Assembly (NCBI GenBank): GCA_932521025.1
Contig: OW051472.1
Location: 2,604,001 to 2,668,000 of the forward strand
DNA from: Oscheius onirici
Taxonomy: Eukaryota > Nematoda > Chromadorea > Rhabditida > Rhabditidae
Direction: 5' to 3'
DNA length: 64,000 bases
Shown here: positions 12,651-23,700 of the stretch, in pieces
How the letters are laid out: each line of letters begins with the position of its first letter
How positions within the stretch are numbered: the first letter of the stretch is position 1
Position numbers and translations under genes: made by a program
The notes under the pieces: model-generated
Seen by the model: the letters and a program-made list of their open reading frames with translations, nothing else
The model's database searches: none
What the model was told of the DNA's origin: nothing

Positions 12651-13051
12651 GCAAGATGTAATTAATGAACTTTTTTTTGAATGTTCTAGAGCAAAAAAAA
12701 ATGTTTCACAGACTAGTTATAGTGGCTGTCGCTTTCTGGCGACTGATTCGGCTTGGTTTGGTATGATTACTTTGAGTAAAGAAGGGCGAAATTTTGATGC
12801 AGTTCCATTTCAAGGAAAGTCATGAAGGAACAGGGTAAAAAACTGACTGAATATGGCTAGAAATGAGCTTGATCCGAAGAATTGCCGTCTGCGAAAAGCA
12901 CTTACATATTTCAAACTTCTGTATTTGTTTCAGTGTTTCTTCATATTCCGGTTCCATCGTTATTTTCTTGCAATGGAATTGGATTTCTTTCCGAGTGTGC
13001 ACCATCTTCCGAACATCGTCTTCAAAGAATTTTCTATGTTTTCCCTTTGCT
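12651..13051. other. Intergenic, nothing recognised
   Basis: Region between the fucosidase stop and the LINE insertion. Overlapping short frames are present on both strands, but none has a recognisable domain. Confidence 0.35.
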
Positions 13052-13062
13052 AGATACGTCAA

Positions 13063-13956
13063 GGTCAAACGTGGTGTCTTGCAAGGAGACACGATATCAA
13101 CCGCTCTGTTCTCTTCCGTGATTGAGAGTATCTTCCGAAAGCTATGATGGAAACATCATGGTATCAACGTATCGGGCCAGAAACTAACAAATCTACGCTA
13201 CGCCGATGACGCTCTCTTATTCTCTCATTCCGCTCAAGGTCTACAGTACATGATGAAGACCCTTGCCGCAGAAAGCGTGAAGGTTAGGTTACAGATGAAC
13301 GTACAGAAGACATTTGCAATGACGAATAGAAGAGAGGTCCCCATATCGCTAAATGGCATTGACGTCCCATACTGTACGGAATTCGTGTTTCTTGGGTCCA
13401 GACTCTCATTTGATAGCAACATTGCCAAAGAAATTAGTCGCAGAATTCGAGCAGGATGGGCATCTTTCAACCGATTTCATCAGATCTTTACAAGTACAAG
13501 GATTGCTCTCAAACACAAAAGGAAGTTGTATACCCAATGTGTCGAGCCAGCTCTCCTCTATGTTAGCGAAACGTGGACATTAAAAGAGCGGGAGCTGAAC
13601 AAGATCATAACAGCACAATGAATCGAAAGTTTACTCATTCGGATCGCCGAATGGTAGGAGTAACCTTGTTGGATAGACGCACTAATGAGTGGTCCGAGTC
13701 ACGTGGATCAAAAGGAAGTGGAAATGGGCTCAGAAGATTGCCAACATGAAACACGCCCGCTGGACAAAAATCGTCAGTGAGTGGCGCCCTTGGAATCGGT
13801 ACAGAGCTGCTAGAAGACCTATAGCCAGATGGAAGAACGACTTGACAGCAGCGAAAGCTGGATGAGTGTTGCGGTTAGGACTCCCAATATTTTTTAGACA
13901 AAGCATGCAACGACATATAGAAATGATATGATTATCGATATAAATAATAATAATAA
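13063..13956 (+). mobile_element. 5'-truncated LINE (non-LTR retrotransposon), reverse transcriptase remnant
   Basis: An 894-bp insertion flanked by an exact 11-bp direct repeat AGATACGTCAA at 13052-13062 and 13957-13967. It encodes the middle and C-terminal part of a reverse transcriptase: VKRGVLQGDT, then the catalytic LRYADDALLFS near 13194-13226, KTFAMTNRREV, LGSRLSFDSN and a C-terminal RIRAGWASFNR region. Stops and frameshifts interrupt it (after 13144 and near 13620). It ends in an AAT-rich microsatellite tail directly before the downstream repeat. Domain content is most like RTE-type elements, but assignment to a clade would need a tree. Confidence 0.85.
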
Positions 13957-14455
13957 AGATACGTCAAAGACTACCGTTTCAGCAATTTGGTAGGCCTATC
14001 CATAGAAAACGAAACAAAATAATTCGGCCATTTTTGGCTTCAAAACTTTTGCGCTAAACAAGAAAGCACATTGACCAAACAACAGAAGAATAAGACGATA
14101 TTCGAACAGCTACAGTTTCTACCAACTGCATTTGTTTCCACACACAGTAAGAAAAAAGGAACTAACGTGTGAATCATTTGCTCGTTATACTAAGCCAGTG
14201 AAACACAATAATTTTTGAACTTGTAGTCTTCTTTCGATCCGAAACATCAGTGTTTTTTCAAACTATCTTGTTACTCCGCGTCATTTACTTACTCAGCTAT
14301 AACTTCAAATAGAGCTATTCATAGATCACGAAACACAATAATTTGGTAATTTTTGGCATCAGGATCTTTGGTCTAACATGAAGGAAATACGTTGGTTAGT
14401 GTAACAATAGTCAAACGACTAGTGCTTTCTTTTCAAACATTCTTTGTTTGGAGAT

Positions 14456-14880
14456 CAGTTACAGTTACAGTTTATTAGCTTATCAATGTATTCACATGAG
14501 CCATCATAGCTCGACTCCAGTTTTGGGGGTCAGTCGCAGCCGCCGCCATCCATCGTTCCCCGAATGCCTCGACAAAATTAGAGTTCCATCTAGGTTTGGG
14601 CCGTCCTGGACTCCGTGTTTTGTTCCATGGACGCCATTCCAGATTTTTCCTGGTCCATTTGCTGTTGGCTCCTATGGCAATACATTTGGCCCAGTTCCAC
14701 TTCTTTATCACCCAACTCTTCCTGATATCTCGTATTGGTACCTTTTCTGACAGCCATTCATTGGTTCTCCTTTCCGCCAGAGTGACGCCGATCATCTTTC
14801 TCATCATACGACGCTGTACGATAGCCAATCGTTTGATGTCTTGTTCGCGTAGCATTCTAACAATCTAACAATAAGTCTCT
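14456..14880 (-). mobile_element. LINE reverse-transcriptase C-terminal fragment
   Basis: On the minus strand an open stretch (14475-14855) reads RRMMRKMIGVTLAERRTNEW, then KWNWAKCIA, LEWRPWNKTRSPGRPKPRW and GERWMAAAATD. These are the conserved C-terminal motifs of animal endonuclease/reverse-transcriptase LINEs. The 3' end carries a short TAACTG tandem (14458-14474), the kind of tail these elements leave. It is heavily 5'-truncated and lies in opposite orientation to the copy at 13063. Confidence 0.75.
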
Positions 14881-14996
14881 AAAGTAAGATTCGCATGCTC
14901 GATATAACGTGCCAGCAAAACACAATACGAATCCCCGGACAAATTTCACCATCAATTCGATCACAACATAGAACGAGGAGATCAGTTTATTCTGCC

Positions 14997-15005
14997 TATA
15001 TAAAG
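14997..15005 (+). promoter_or_regulatory. Candidate TATA box
   Basis: TATATAAAG on the plus strand, about 190 bases upstream of the first ATG of the gene fragment at 15196. It is the only core promoter-like motif between the LINE fragment and that gene. Confidence 0.4.
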
Positions 15006-15195
15006 TCAGCGAACCACACTCACTTGTGATCTTGTTGCAATTCTTAGAATCCCGTACTTTTTTTTATTTCATCGTTTCTTCATATCCATCACTTTGCTTA
15101 CCTTCACTGTGTTCCTTTCTTCCGGAAGAAAAAAAATTATAAAGATCATTTCTTCATTCCGTTCAAAACTTTCACTATCGGTATTCCCAAATACC

Positions 15196-16130
15196 ATGCT
15201 CCGAAAAGATCATAGTCCGTCTCATAAAAGTATGTGAAACAGGTAGCTTCTCCCTCCAATCTGTGCTTCCAAACGTAGTTTTCCGTTCCAAGATTGATCA
15301 GTTTTTCACTGATTTTGAACGAAACCGGTGGAAGAGACGCTATCCGGTCACAGGGAACGGTATACTGAAAGTTTTGTCATGGGAAAAGTGCGAGCAAGCC
15401 TACCACTCCAGCAAAAGGTATAGCTCCTATGTGAAACATAACGCTTCGGATTTGGGCTGCTGGTCCCATGATGAATGGAAAGTTGGAATCCAGGATGGCA
15501 TTGCAAGTGTACTTGCAGGCGACGGAAATGTTCCGAACGGTTATCTGAAAACACACTGTAAGTTATTACGGTAAAATCCGATACCGATCAAACTCTGGTA
15601 TTTGTCCATTTTGCTGTTCGAAAAACAATTTTTTGTCACTTTTATTCTGTGGAGCTCTTTGAAATCATCATTCTTTTCAAAACACTTTTGCACAAGAGTA
15701 ATCGATGAAACAAGAATTTTTGGCAAGAGTACAGGTAAAAATCTTGAAAAAAGTTATGTTTCGTAGCTACTATATAACTTTTTTTTTTCAGTGAAAACTC
15801 TACGATCGCAATAGGTAATGTTCAAGTCCATCGTACTCGGTGTTTTTTTGCGTTTACATGTTTACAAATCTTTTTATATTTTACAGCCTGATTGTGATTC
15901 GATTCTTTATTTTAAAACTCACGGCATCAATTTGAATCGTCCTCTGTCTCTCTTTTGGAAGAAACCTTGTGCCATCTCCACCCTTGATCGAATAGAATGC
16001 TGTGAAAAGGAAGACAAGCCGTATAAATCTAGTCATGTCTGTCCAATGAAAAGGCTATTTGGGTACACAGTACAAAGGTCAATCAATAGTTCCAATAATG
16101 ATCACATGGTCAAAAAATGCAATAAAACCC
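15196..16130 (+). pseudogene. Unrecognised Cys-containing protein, probably broken
   Basis: Best model: 15196-15229, 15279-15557, 15792-15814 and 15887 to about 16130. Phases agree across all three introns (1, 1 and 0). However, the last codon of the 23-base third exon is TAG at 15812-15814, directly before the donor GTAATG. The final exon has no stop before an AATAAA at 16121. Exon 2 has a soluble-looking domain (FERNRWKRRYPV, LGCWSHDEWKVGIQDG) and exon 4 is Cys-rich (PDCDSI, ECCEKEDK, SHVCPMK). I recognise no family and see no signal peptide. It is either a decayed gene, or a short protein ending at the TAG with unrelated sequence downstream. Confidence 0.35.
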
Positions 16131-16183
16131 AGGTCAGCGTATGTTTATTACATGATTTTCCTCGTACTTTTGTCTTCTTCATG

Positions 16184-18474
16184 CTATTGTCGCGGCGTCG
16201 GCGGCTCCGATGTCACCTCGGCACTCGATTTTCCAGCAGACGGCGGCTGAGTCGTGGCTGGCTGCTGCGAGATTTGCTGACCGGCTTCGTCTCTCTGCTT
16301 CACGATTCCCTCCAGAGCCATCTTGAACTTGGCCAACTCGTCCACCAGCTCGGCGCTCTCCAGATAACCTATCGCTCGACCGTATTCCAGCACAGCCTGA
16401 GCCAGGAAGACGTACTGTGTGTCCACTTGCAGCACGTGCATGCGCTGGTCTGAAATAGCGCTTTTTTTCTTTCTTTCAACCATTACACCCGATGAATCTA
16501 TCGTCAAAGGCGCTGGTAGTGAAACAAAGGTCAAGGTATTTTTTTCATAGAATTCAACTTTTCATTCAATTTGACAAAAGACTGACCCACGGAAAGTTTA
16601 TCGCGTAGAAGTAAAATCAGAAATGCCTTAAACTTTTTTTCTTAGTATTTTCAAAAAGTTTCGAAGGCTTTCAATGTTCTCCAGGTTATAGCTTCAACTT
16701 TATTGAGTCTATTTACGTTCTAGCGAATCTATTTTTGCACATTGCCTGGAGTGTGATTGAAAAATACAAAATCCAACTTTCCAAAGCTTATTTCTGTTTA
16801 CAAATAGTGAGTGTTTTGCAGTCATTCCGTTTTCTATCTGACAAAAAAATTGAAGAGCTCACTTGAATAACAATATCGTGCTATTCAGCCAAAACGTCAT
16901 GAACTGGCATTTTCTTCGTTCTTCGAACAAGCCTTGGATCGTTTCTCGCCAAAGTCGAACAGGATTCAGCCGTTAGCCTATCTTTCGTGAAACTTTTTTG
17001 GGAAGTGTCATCACCTTATCATTTGACCCTTCCTACTGCCTCAATACCAAATAGTCATGAAACCAATTTTAAAAAGATAACTCTTCGTGAATTTCGTGAA
17101 TCTATCTGATTTTCAGGCTCAATAACAAAGGCGAAAATATCTTCTTGATTCAAGCACATACTGTTTTTTACACTTTTCGCCCCTGACTTAGTAACTGTCC
17201 AGTTACTCCAGTTAGTCCAATCTCTCATTTTCTACCGTATATATAAAACCAATCTCTGAGCCGTTTGCAGATAGTGATGAGATTGAGTTGTCCCGTGGTC
17301 AAGATGCTCTGCAGACACATCTCCACAGCCACCAGCGTTCCGGTCCTTCCCACGCCGGCCGAGCAATGAACCACCACAGGTGTCTTACTGTACCGAACAC
17401 AGCGCAGAATCCTCAGTACGGCCATGGCAGTCTTCGGAATCGACTTATCCGGCCACTTTTTCCAGTGATGATGACGAACCAGATGCTGTTCTCCACTGGC
17501 AGCAATGGTAATCTGTAGCTGTGTGGTGGCAAACTGCGAATCCTTGGCATTTTGCCCCATATTTTCGATCGTCATGTCGCCAAAGACCTTCTTCTCGCCC
17601 TTCTGCAGCGGCCAGTACTGCTCACACTTGGCCTTTCCCAGCTCGATCGTCTCGCACAACATGATCACGTGGTGGCAGCGAAGATGCAGAATCATGCGCC
17701 AAAAGTCGACGAGGGTTGTCGTCATCGGACCCTGGGTGCAGATGAACTCGTTGAACAGCGGCTCACCTGCAAATTTTATTTTCATTGCCAATAGTTCTTC
17801 TTCAGCATTCTTTAAAAAATGTGTAAAAAACGTACCACGAACGTAGTTTGCATGAATATAGTCGGGCTGCTTTCCGTCGGCGATGACGACGCGGGTGAGA
17901 TCATTGCAGACGACGTCCTTGTAACGATTTTTTGTCACATTCTTGTCGAAGATTTCGCGGGCCAGCGGCTGTCCCGGATAGGCCTTCAGCTGCGAGACGT
18001 ACTCCTTCAGAAGGCCGTCCACTCCGAGTGCGAAAATGTTCCTGGCAAACTTTTCGTAGGCGGCCGTCTGTTCCGGCGTCACACCGGACATGTGTTTCGG
18101 GACTTTGAGTAGCTCCGTCTCGGGCAGTCTGTCCTCGCTGTCCGGATGTCCACAGGCGTCTTTGAACTCTTCCTCCTCCTTTTTCGGCTCCTCTTTCTTC
18201 TCGCGCACCTTGCGAACCGAGGCCTCCGCTTTCGTCTTCTTCTTCTTCCTGACCGAGCCGTCTGTTCCTTTCTTCTTTCTCACGCTGACATCTTTTGAAG
18301 CCGAGTCCTTTCCTCCCTGCGACTTGACCTTCTTCTGTCGCACACTGCCATCCGGCTTCTTCTTTTTCGTTCTCTGGAGAGTTTTGTTCAGTCTCTGGTT
18401 CAGTTACTGTCCGTCCCTCTCTAGGTGGAATAACTGAAAAGTAGAAATACCTTGGAGGCTTCTAGAGTCTTCAT
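16184..18474 (-). CDS. Protein tyrosine phosphatase with Lys-rich N-terminal tail
   Basis: Four exons on the minus strand: 18451-18474, 17836-18373, 17236-17766 and 16184-16449, giving 452 residues. The first 70 or so residues are a basic tail with repeated SVRKKK/DGSVRKKK motifs. The catalytic domain runs from about residue 120: NRYKDVVCND, DYIHANYVRG, FICTQGPM, FWRMI, the WPD loop (KKWPDKS) and the P-loop VHCSAGVGRTGT with its Cys and Arg intact, then RMHVLQVDTQYVF. It should be an active cytosolic phosphatase of the large nematode class with basic tails. The intron 17767-17835 is 69 bp with no in-frame stop, so retention would add 23 residues. The donor used at 17235 adds five residues (WFYIY) before the Q-loop region. 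A poly(A) signal lies about 35 bases after the stop. Confidence 0.92.
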
Positions 18475-18589
18475 CTAGACGACTTTCTGCTGCGAATATA
18501 ATTGATGGGAATACTTTGTGTTTTTGTATTTTGTAGTTTTTTACACTTTTGTAATTTGTGGGCAATTTGAAGTTTTCTTGAAAACATGC

Positions 18590-18815
18590 TGATCCACTTT
18601 AAGTTGCTCCCAGGTCTCTGTGTGTGTGTTAGTGTGTGTCTGTCGGAAGCTCTAATTGAGGATAAGGAGGAGAGCTTTGTGTGCACAAATTAATTTTTAA
18701 CAAGTTGCGACAGGAAAAGCAAGTGCGTGAAGGGTTCTAATGACTTGGATAGTTTCTTTGGAGGGACAGGGGGTGAATGGAACAGAGTGACAAGGGGAGA
18801 AGGGAAGGGGAACTA
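18590..18815 (-). repeat. Dispersed repeat R1, copy 2
   Basis: Minus-strand orientation. It contains the complement of CAGAGACCTGGGAGCAA and CTTAAAGTGGATCAG, a CA run, CTCAATTAGAGCTTCCGAC, TGTCGCAACTTGTTAAAA and the CCCTGTCCCTCC block. It lies directly upstream of the phosphatase gene and in opposite orientation to copy 3, about 0.8 kb away. Confidence 0.6.
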
Positions 18816-19294
18816 GGGCTGAAGCTCTGTGACTATTTTTGGGTTACTTTTTTGCAGACTTTATTGTACAGTGACCAACGAACAGAAGACTGCATCTCAC
18901 TGTGTATATCGATTGAAACATGACACTTATTTTTCTCCTTATTTGAGTGATTTGAATATTTCTTTGCATCTGAAACGCTAACATTCGAAACCAGGAATCC
19001 TAGCCACTTCCTCCTTTCCTCCTGTGAATACCTGTATTTTTCTGGAGAACGTTTTCTTATTCTCGTCGCTATAAGTTCGCATTGGAAGTAAGAATGTCTT
19101 CTACCTTCCACTGTTCGTTATGCACTATTGTACTAGACTTGCGCAGGGGAATATTACTTTTCTGCATTCTCAAAAGTTTTCTGATTCTTCATTGGCACCC
19201 TCATCAAATTAGCGAATATCATCATGGGGAACCTGTTTTCTCGTGTCGTTCTTTTCAAACAAAACAACATCTCGTCTTCTCCATTTTTTCTACA

Positions 19295-19498
19295 ATGCTA
19301 AAACTTCTCCTCCTCCTAATTCTTATCATCTCTATTTCCGAGTGCCAGTTTTTCCTTCCAGTGAGTGTTTTCTGCAAAAGAAAGAAAGAAATAGTTAAGC
19401 AGTACCAAGGCTACTACTACCAAGCATATTCGTGCATTCAAAGAGGCAGATGGAGCTGTCGTCCTGGACAAATGTGTCTCAATGATGTTTGTTACTAG
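19295..19498 (+). CDS. Small secreted Cys-rich peptide
   Basis: A 67-residue open frame starts at ATG 19295. Residues 1-16 are a clear signal peptide (MLKLLLLLILIISISEC). The C-terminal part has four Cys in the order C-x7-C-x5-C-x4-C, ending at CLNDVCY. A 42-bp in-frame segment, 19360-19401, starts GTGAGT and ends AAGCAG and could be an intron. Splicing would remove 14 residues including one Cys and leave an even number of Cys in the mature peptide, which favours splicing. I recognise no family. It could be a defence peptide, a signalling peptide or a cuticle component; nothing in the sequence decides. Confidence 0.6.
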   Translation: MLKLLLLLILIISISECQFFLPVSVFCKRKKEIVKQYQGYYYQAYSCIQRGRWSCRPGQMCLNDVCY

Positions 19499-19579
19499 CC
19501 CGAATCATTTTTATCAACTTTTTTTTTTCGTTCGAATCATAAAATTGACAATTGTAAAATATTATCATTTTATTCTACA

Positions 19580-19955
19580 AGGTTGGCAACGCCCTTCCAG
19601 GGCTAAAGTAGAAATTCGTGACTTCGCTCTGTCACGGAGCCCTAGTCGTGGCTTCCCTTTCAGTTCTCCTCTGTTACTCTCCTCCAGTCACTCTCTCTGA
19701 CCCTCACTCCCTCCCAAGTCTAATTTCAAAATGTAGGACCTGAAGTTTCTAGCTTTAATGACTTTCAGTCCTACTGTCCCTTCTCTTGTCACTCCCTGTC
19801 CCTCCAATAAAAATTATCAAAGTCATAAGAACCCTTTGAGCACTGGCTTTTCCTGTCGCGACTTGTTAAAACTAATTTGCGCACAAAGCTCCCCTCCTTA
19901 TCCTCAATTAGAGCTTCAGACACACACACACAGAGACTTGGGAGCAGCGAGTGTC
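19580..19955 (+). repeat. Dispersed repeat R1, copy 3
   Basis: Longer copy with CGCCCTTCCAGGGCTAA, a C/T-rich tract, CCCTGTCCCTCCAATAAA, ATTATCAAAGTCATAAG, TCGCGACTTGTTAAAACTAA, TTGCGCACAAA, CTCAATTAGAGCTTCAGACA, a CA run and CAGAGACTTGGGAGC. Confidence 0.6.
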
Positions 19956-20334
19956 CGGACCTTTTTCTCGATGTTTTGCAAAGTTTAATTGACTGGATAA
20001 GTTTTGACATGACTTCACAAACACACTGCAATTTCACGAAGACGGCCGTAGTCTTGTGAATTTAATTAAACTCTATGGCAGATGGGGATAGAGAAGCCGG
20101 GAGTTTGCTATATGACAAAGTTATGGTCAAAATACATGAAAAAATACTAAAACTTACATCAGTAAATCGACCCGTAAAACCAGATATTTCAATCAAATTG
20201 GCTGATACTTTGGGGTAATATCGGCCTTATGTAGGGCTAATATGAGCCAGAAAATCAGACCGAAACGATTTATCTACGCGACGCTAGACCCGAGTGGCAA
20301 CTAATTAGTGGCCACCCCTGTAGAGACTGATTTT

Positions 20335-20470
20335 AGTGTCTCACCTACCACCAAATCTACCACGACAACGACTGCAGTTACAACGACTACAGCTAAGCCA
20401 AGCCACTATCAGAACAATACCACTGCAACCATGTCTTCTACAACTTGTAGAACAATGTTGTTAGTATGAG
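20335..20470 (+). other. Thr-rich coding remnant
   Basis: A short plus-strand open stretch encodes SPTTKSTTTTTAVTTTTAKP and then ends at a stop near 20469. Composition is like the Thr-rich exons of the two mucin-like genes nearby, but no signal sequence, partner exon or promoter is visible. It is probably an exon relic or a low-complexity fragment. Confidence 0.3.
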
Positions 20471-20705
20471 GTTTATTTGAGCTGGTGTTTTTGGTTTGGT
20501 TACGAGAGGTTTCTTTTCTGCTACATTTCGTAGTCCAGCTTTGATGTTAATTCCTTATTGCAAATGGTTCAAAACAAACGTTTTTATTTCGAAAGATCTA
20601 TTTTACAATGAGCAATAAGAGTGAATGTTTGTTAGCACCGGCTTCGGGAGAATGAGGTTCATTTTGGGTGGAGTTAGGTAGAACATTTTTCAGAGGAGAC
20701 ACGTT

Positions 20706-23700
20706 TCAAACAACGACACTATGGAGAGAGAGCGGCTTGCAGGCGTAGAGGAAGCCAGTAGCACAGCCGTGCTCATCGCGACCGGATACCTGAAAACAGT
20801 AAGTTTCACAATGTTCCATTGAAAAGAAGTGGCACCAACTGTTAGGGTAACTGAACCAGAAACTGTTTCAGTTGGTCTTTCTACGAAAAAATTGGAATCT
20901 ACTTCTTTACGTGGATGAAAGTGTATCGCAAATCCAGTTATAGTCGTTCACGAAACCCCTCGAGGTATCTAGAGTTGTTCACCGGGCCTGTGCCAGTAAG
21001 AAACCTTGGCACCCACTTTGAACAAAAGTCCAGTAGGATCTAGAAAGCTTCAAACTGGGCGCAAAGGTTTTCAGCCAAAGTCGTCTTCCCCGAAAGTGCG
21101 CCTTACTGGCACCGGCCCGGTCTACACGGACCTCGGACAACATTCTTGTAAATTTTTGCTGTTTTTCAGCAGTTTGGCAAAAAAAAATATTTTCTTTCAC
21201 CGTTTCCATATATGAGCAATATTGCAGCAACGCTGCTGTAGCTCAGGGCTTCTACTTTGCGGTAAAGCGCTAAAACTTTTCCATAAAATTTTTTAAGATT
21301 CTGACAGTGAAAAGGTTCTGTCCGTTGTCGAGGAGTTTCAAGTAGGAAAAAAGCTAAAACTAAAGGTTTCATGAAATATGAATATGGAAAGTTTACTACT
21401 GAAAAGAAGTGTCGCTGAGAAAACATTTTTGCTCTCCTTCATTTTTGTTATGAGAAACTGGATTGCAAAGGTGTTTAGTGCTTAAAAACTTTGTAGCCCA
21501 TCGAAGAGCCAATTTGCGAATTGGGCGAATATATAAAGTTTCATCGTGCTCATATACGAGTGATGATACAGAAGTAGCACTTTCTTGAGCAGAAACTACA
21601 CCCGTCAAAAATAGTACTCTTTGAGTTTGCGCCACTAACCTTGTAAAAGCAGCGACACTGTCCGTCCAACGACATTCCCGGATAGAGCATTTTGCAGTTC
21701 TCGTTGTGTTCGGGACTAGCTACTCCGTCTTCGAAGGGGTTCATGACACGACAGTTGTAGGTCGGACCTGAAACAAGCAAGTAAGAAAAACCACTGATTA
21801 AATAAAAAGAGCAAATGAAACTTTTATCATTTCGGAAAAAAGGTTCATTTGGTGTTCTGTAGAGGAAAAGAAAGGAGTTTCTGTTCATCAGTTACATAGT
21901 GTAGAGATTGGATTGTTTCCCCCGAAACAATGCCAGCCTAGAATAACTCTGTGAAACATTTTTGTTCATTCAAAAATGCGAATTTTTTGTTATGCCCGGC
22001 ACCGACCGGGTCTGCGCCAGTGTTGCCCGGATCCATGCCAGTAAGACACATTTTCGGGGAAGATGAATTTTACAGAAACACTTCGTACCACATATGATTA
22101 GTCTCAGAATATCTCCAAAACTTTGTTCAAAATGGATTCCAAGGTTTCTTGACTCTCCCGAAATAGCGGCAAACAGTAGTTTTGTTGTGTCCTGCTACTT
22201 CATAACGTCACTACTACAACTTTTTTGTGGCTTCGAAAGGCCGAGTTCAGAACATCATATTACGTTGCAAAAAACTTGGAACTTTGGAAGCAAAAAAAAC
22301 TACTGAGAAATTATTAGGCAAGCAAGTTTTATTCCCACACTACAATTTTGAAGGATTGAGTCTTTACTGAACGCTCCTTCACTGTTCTCTTCAAGTGTGA
22401 GAGAGTTTACTTTTGTTTCACTTCTACAGCATAATACTCTCTTTTTTTACATTTTCATTGTTTGTATGACCTTTTCAAATCAATGCGAAAAATCATCATT
22501 ACCTCTATATCTGGTCGGTCCGTGATGAATGACCACCGGTTTTGGAAGAGCTTGGAAGTCTCTGGCAGTGTGAAAGACGTGGTTAAAAGGAGTAGGAACT
22601 GTGGTTGTGACGATTGGGATGGATCTGAAACTCGGCCCTTTTGCAGAAAAAATACGTTTTGCATATAAAGTAAATCCATTCTATTTGTTGTCATTACTTT
22701 TCTTTCTGATTCCCTTGATACAAACATTCGATTTGTTTCACGAGCACTTTAGCATTTTTTTTTAACTGTAGCATTCTACTGGCCTAAGAGTCACTCCTGT
22801 AAAATATCAACTCGGTTTGTTCGGTAATTTTCTCAAAAATTCAAATTCGAGCTCAAAAAATCACCATGAGGTGGGGTACATGCTGAAATTTGGTACTCAA
22901 AATCGTCCCCCATCCGAAATTACGCAACCGATCGAGTTGATATTTTGCAGGGGTGATTCTTAGGACAGTAGAATGCTACAGTTAAAAAAAAACAAAAAGA
23001 TTTCCACTTGGCGGACAATGTTTTTGGAGGTTCTTAAATTGCTTGAAAAATATGAGCTTGTTTCAAAAATTGTTGTCAAAGTGTTTGCAGGATTTTGTTC
23101 GTTTCAGTAAAAGGGAGAACAAGGTAGGGAAACCAATCGAATCAAAAGAAAAATGACATTTTACTAACTGTTTTATTTGTTTCAAATGTTAGCTATACGG
23201 AGTGACAGAGACTCATTTCGTTTTTATCATAGAGCTTACACGAAAGAAAAACATTCAACTGGTCAAAACAAAGAGATGTACCTTTTTGTTTCAAACGTTT
23301 GGTAAGTGAAATTCAACCTGATAACAATGGTACAAACAAAAAGAAGAAACTTTCGTTTTATGTTCAACATTTTTTGTTTCGAGCAAATGTCGAGTAAAGC
23401 TGGCTATAGCAATCACAATCTCATTGCACTTCGAAAAAGTTTTTGTATGACCATTTTTTTGGAAAGAAGCACAAAGCTGGAATATTTTTATGTTTCAACG
23501 ACCGTAATCCACATAAACTCCACCTAAACTTGTCCCAATTCCACTTGTGGCCCAGAAAAAATGAACTCACTGAACAGACTTCGTCGTAGTTTCAATCGGC
23601 TGTCTACTACTGAACGAGTTCCTCTGATGTCCAAAGTTGCGGATAAATCTGCAAACTTATATGTTTTGGCGATACTATGGGACTAGTTTGTCTACTCAAG

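Noticed and set aside
16059-16453. Plus-strand frames with RRRRL-rich protein
   Set aside because: Antisense shadow of the phosphatase last exon.
17288-18437. Several plus-strand frames of 70-115 codons
   Set aside because: Antisense of the phosphatase exons.
20970-22062. GCCGGTGCC/CTTACTGGC stretches at 20975-21125 and 21990-22062 as one transposon
   Set aside because: The two ends are inverted relatives, but a coding exon of the Thr-rich gene (21640-21767) lies between them and no target duplication is seen, so I do not call one element.
22094-22306. CRISPR-like or tandem array in repeat-rich introns
   Set aside because: Repeats here are inverted pairs of transposon type, not regularly spaced direct repeats, and the DNA is eukaryotic.
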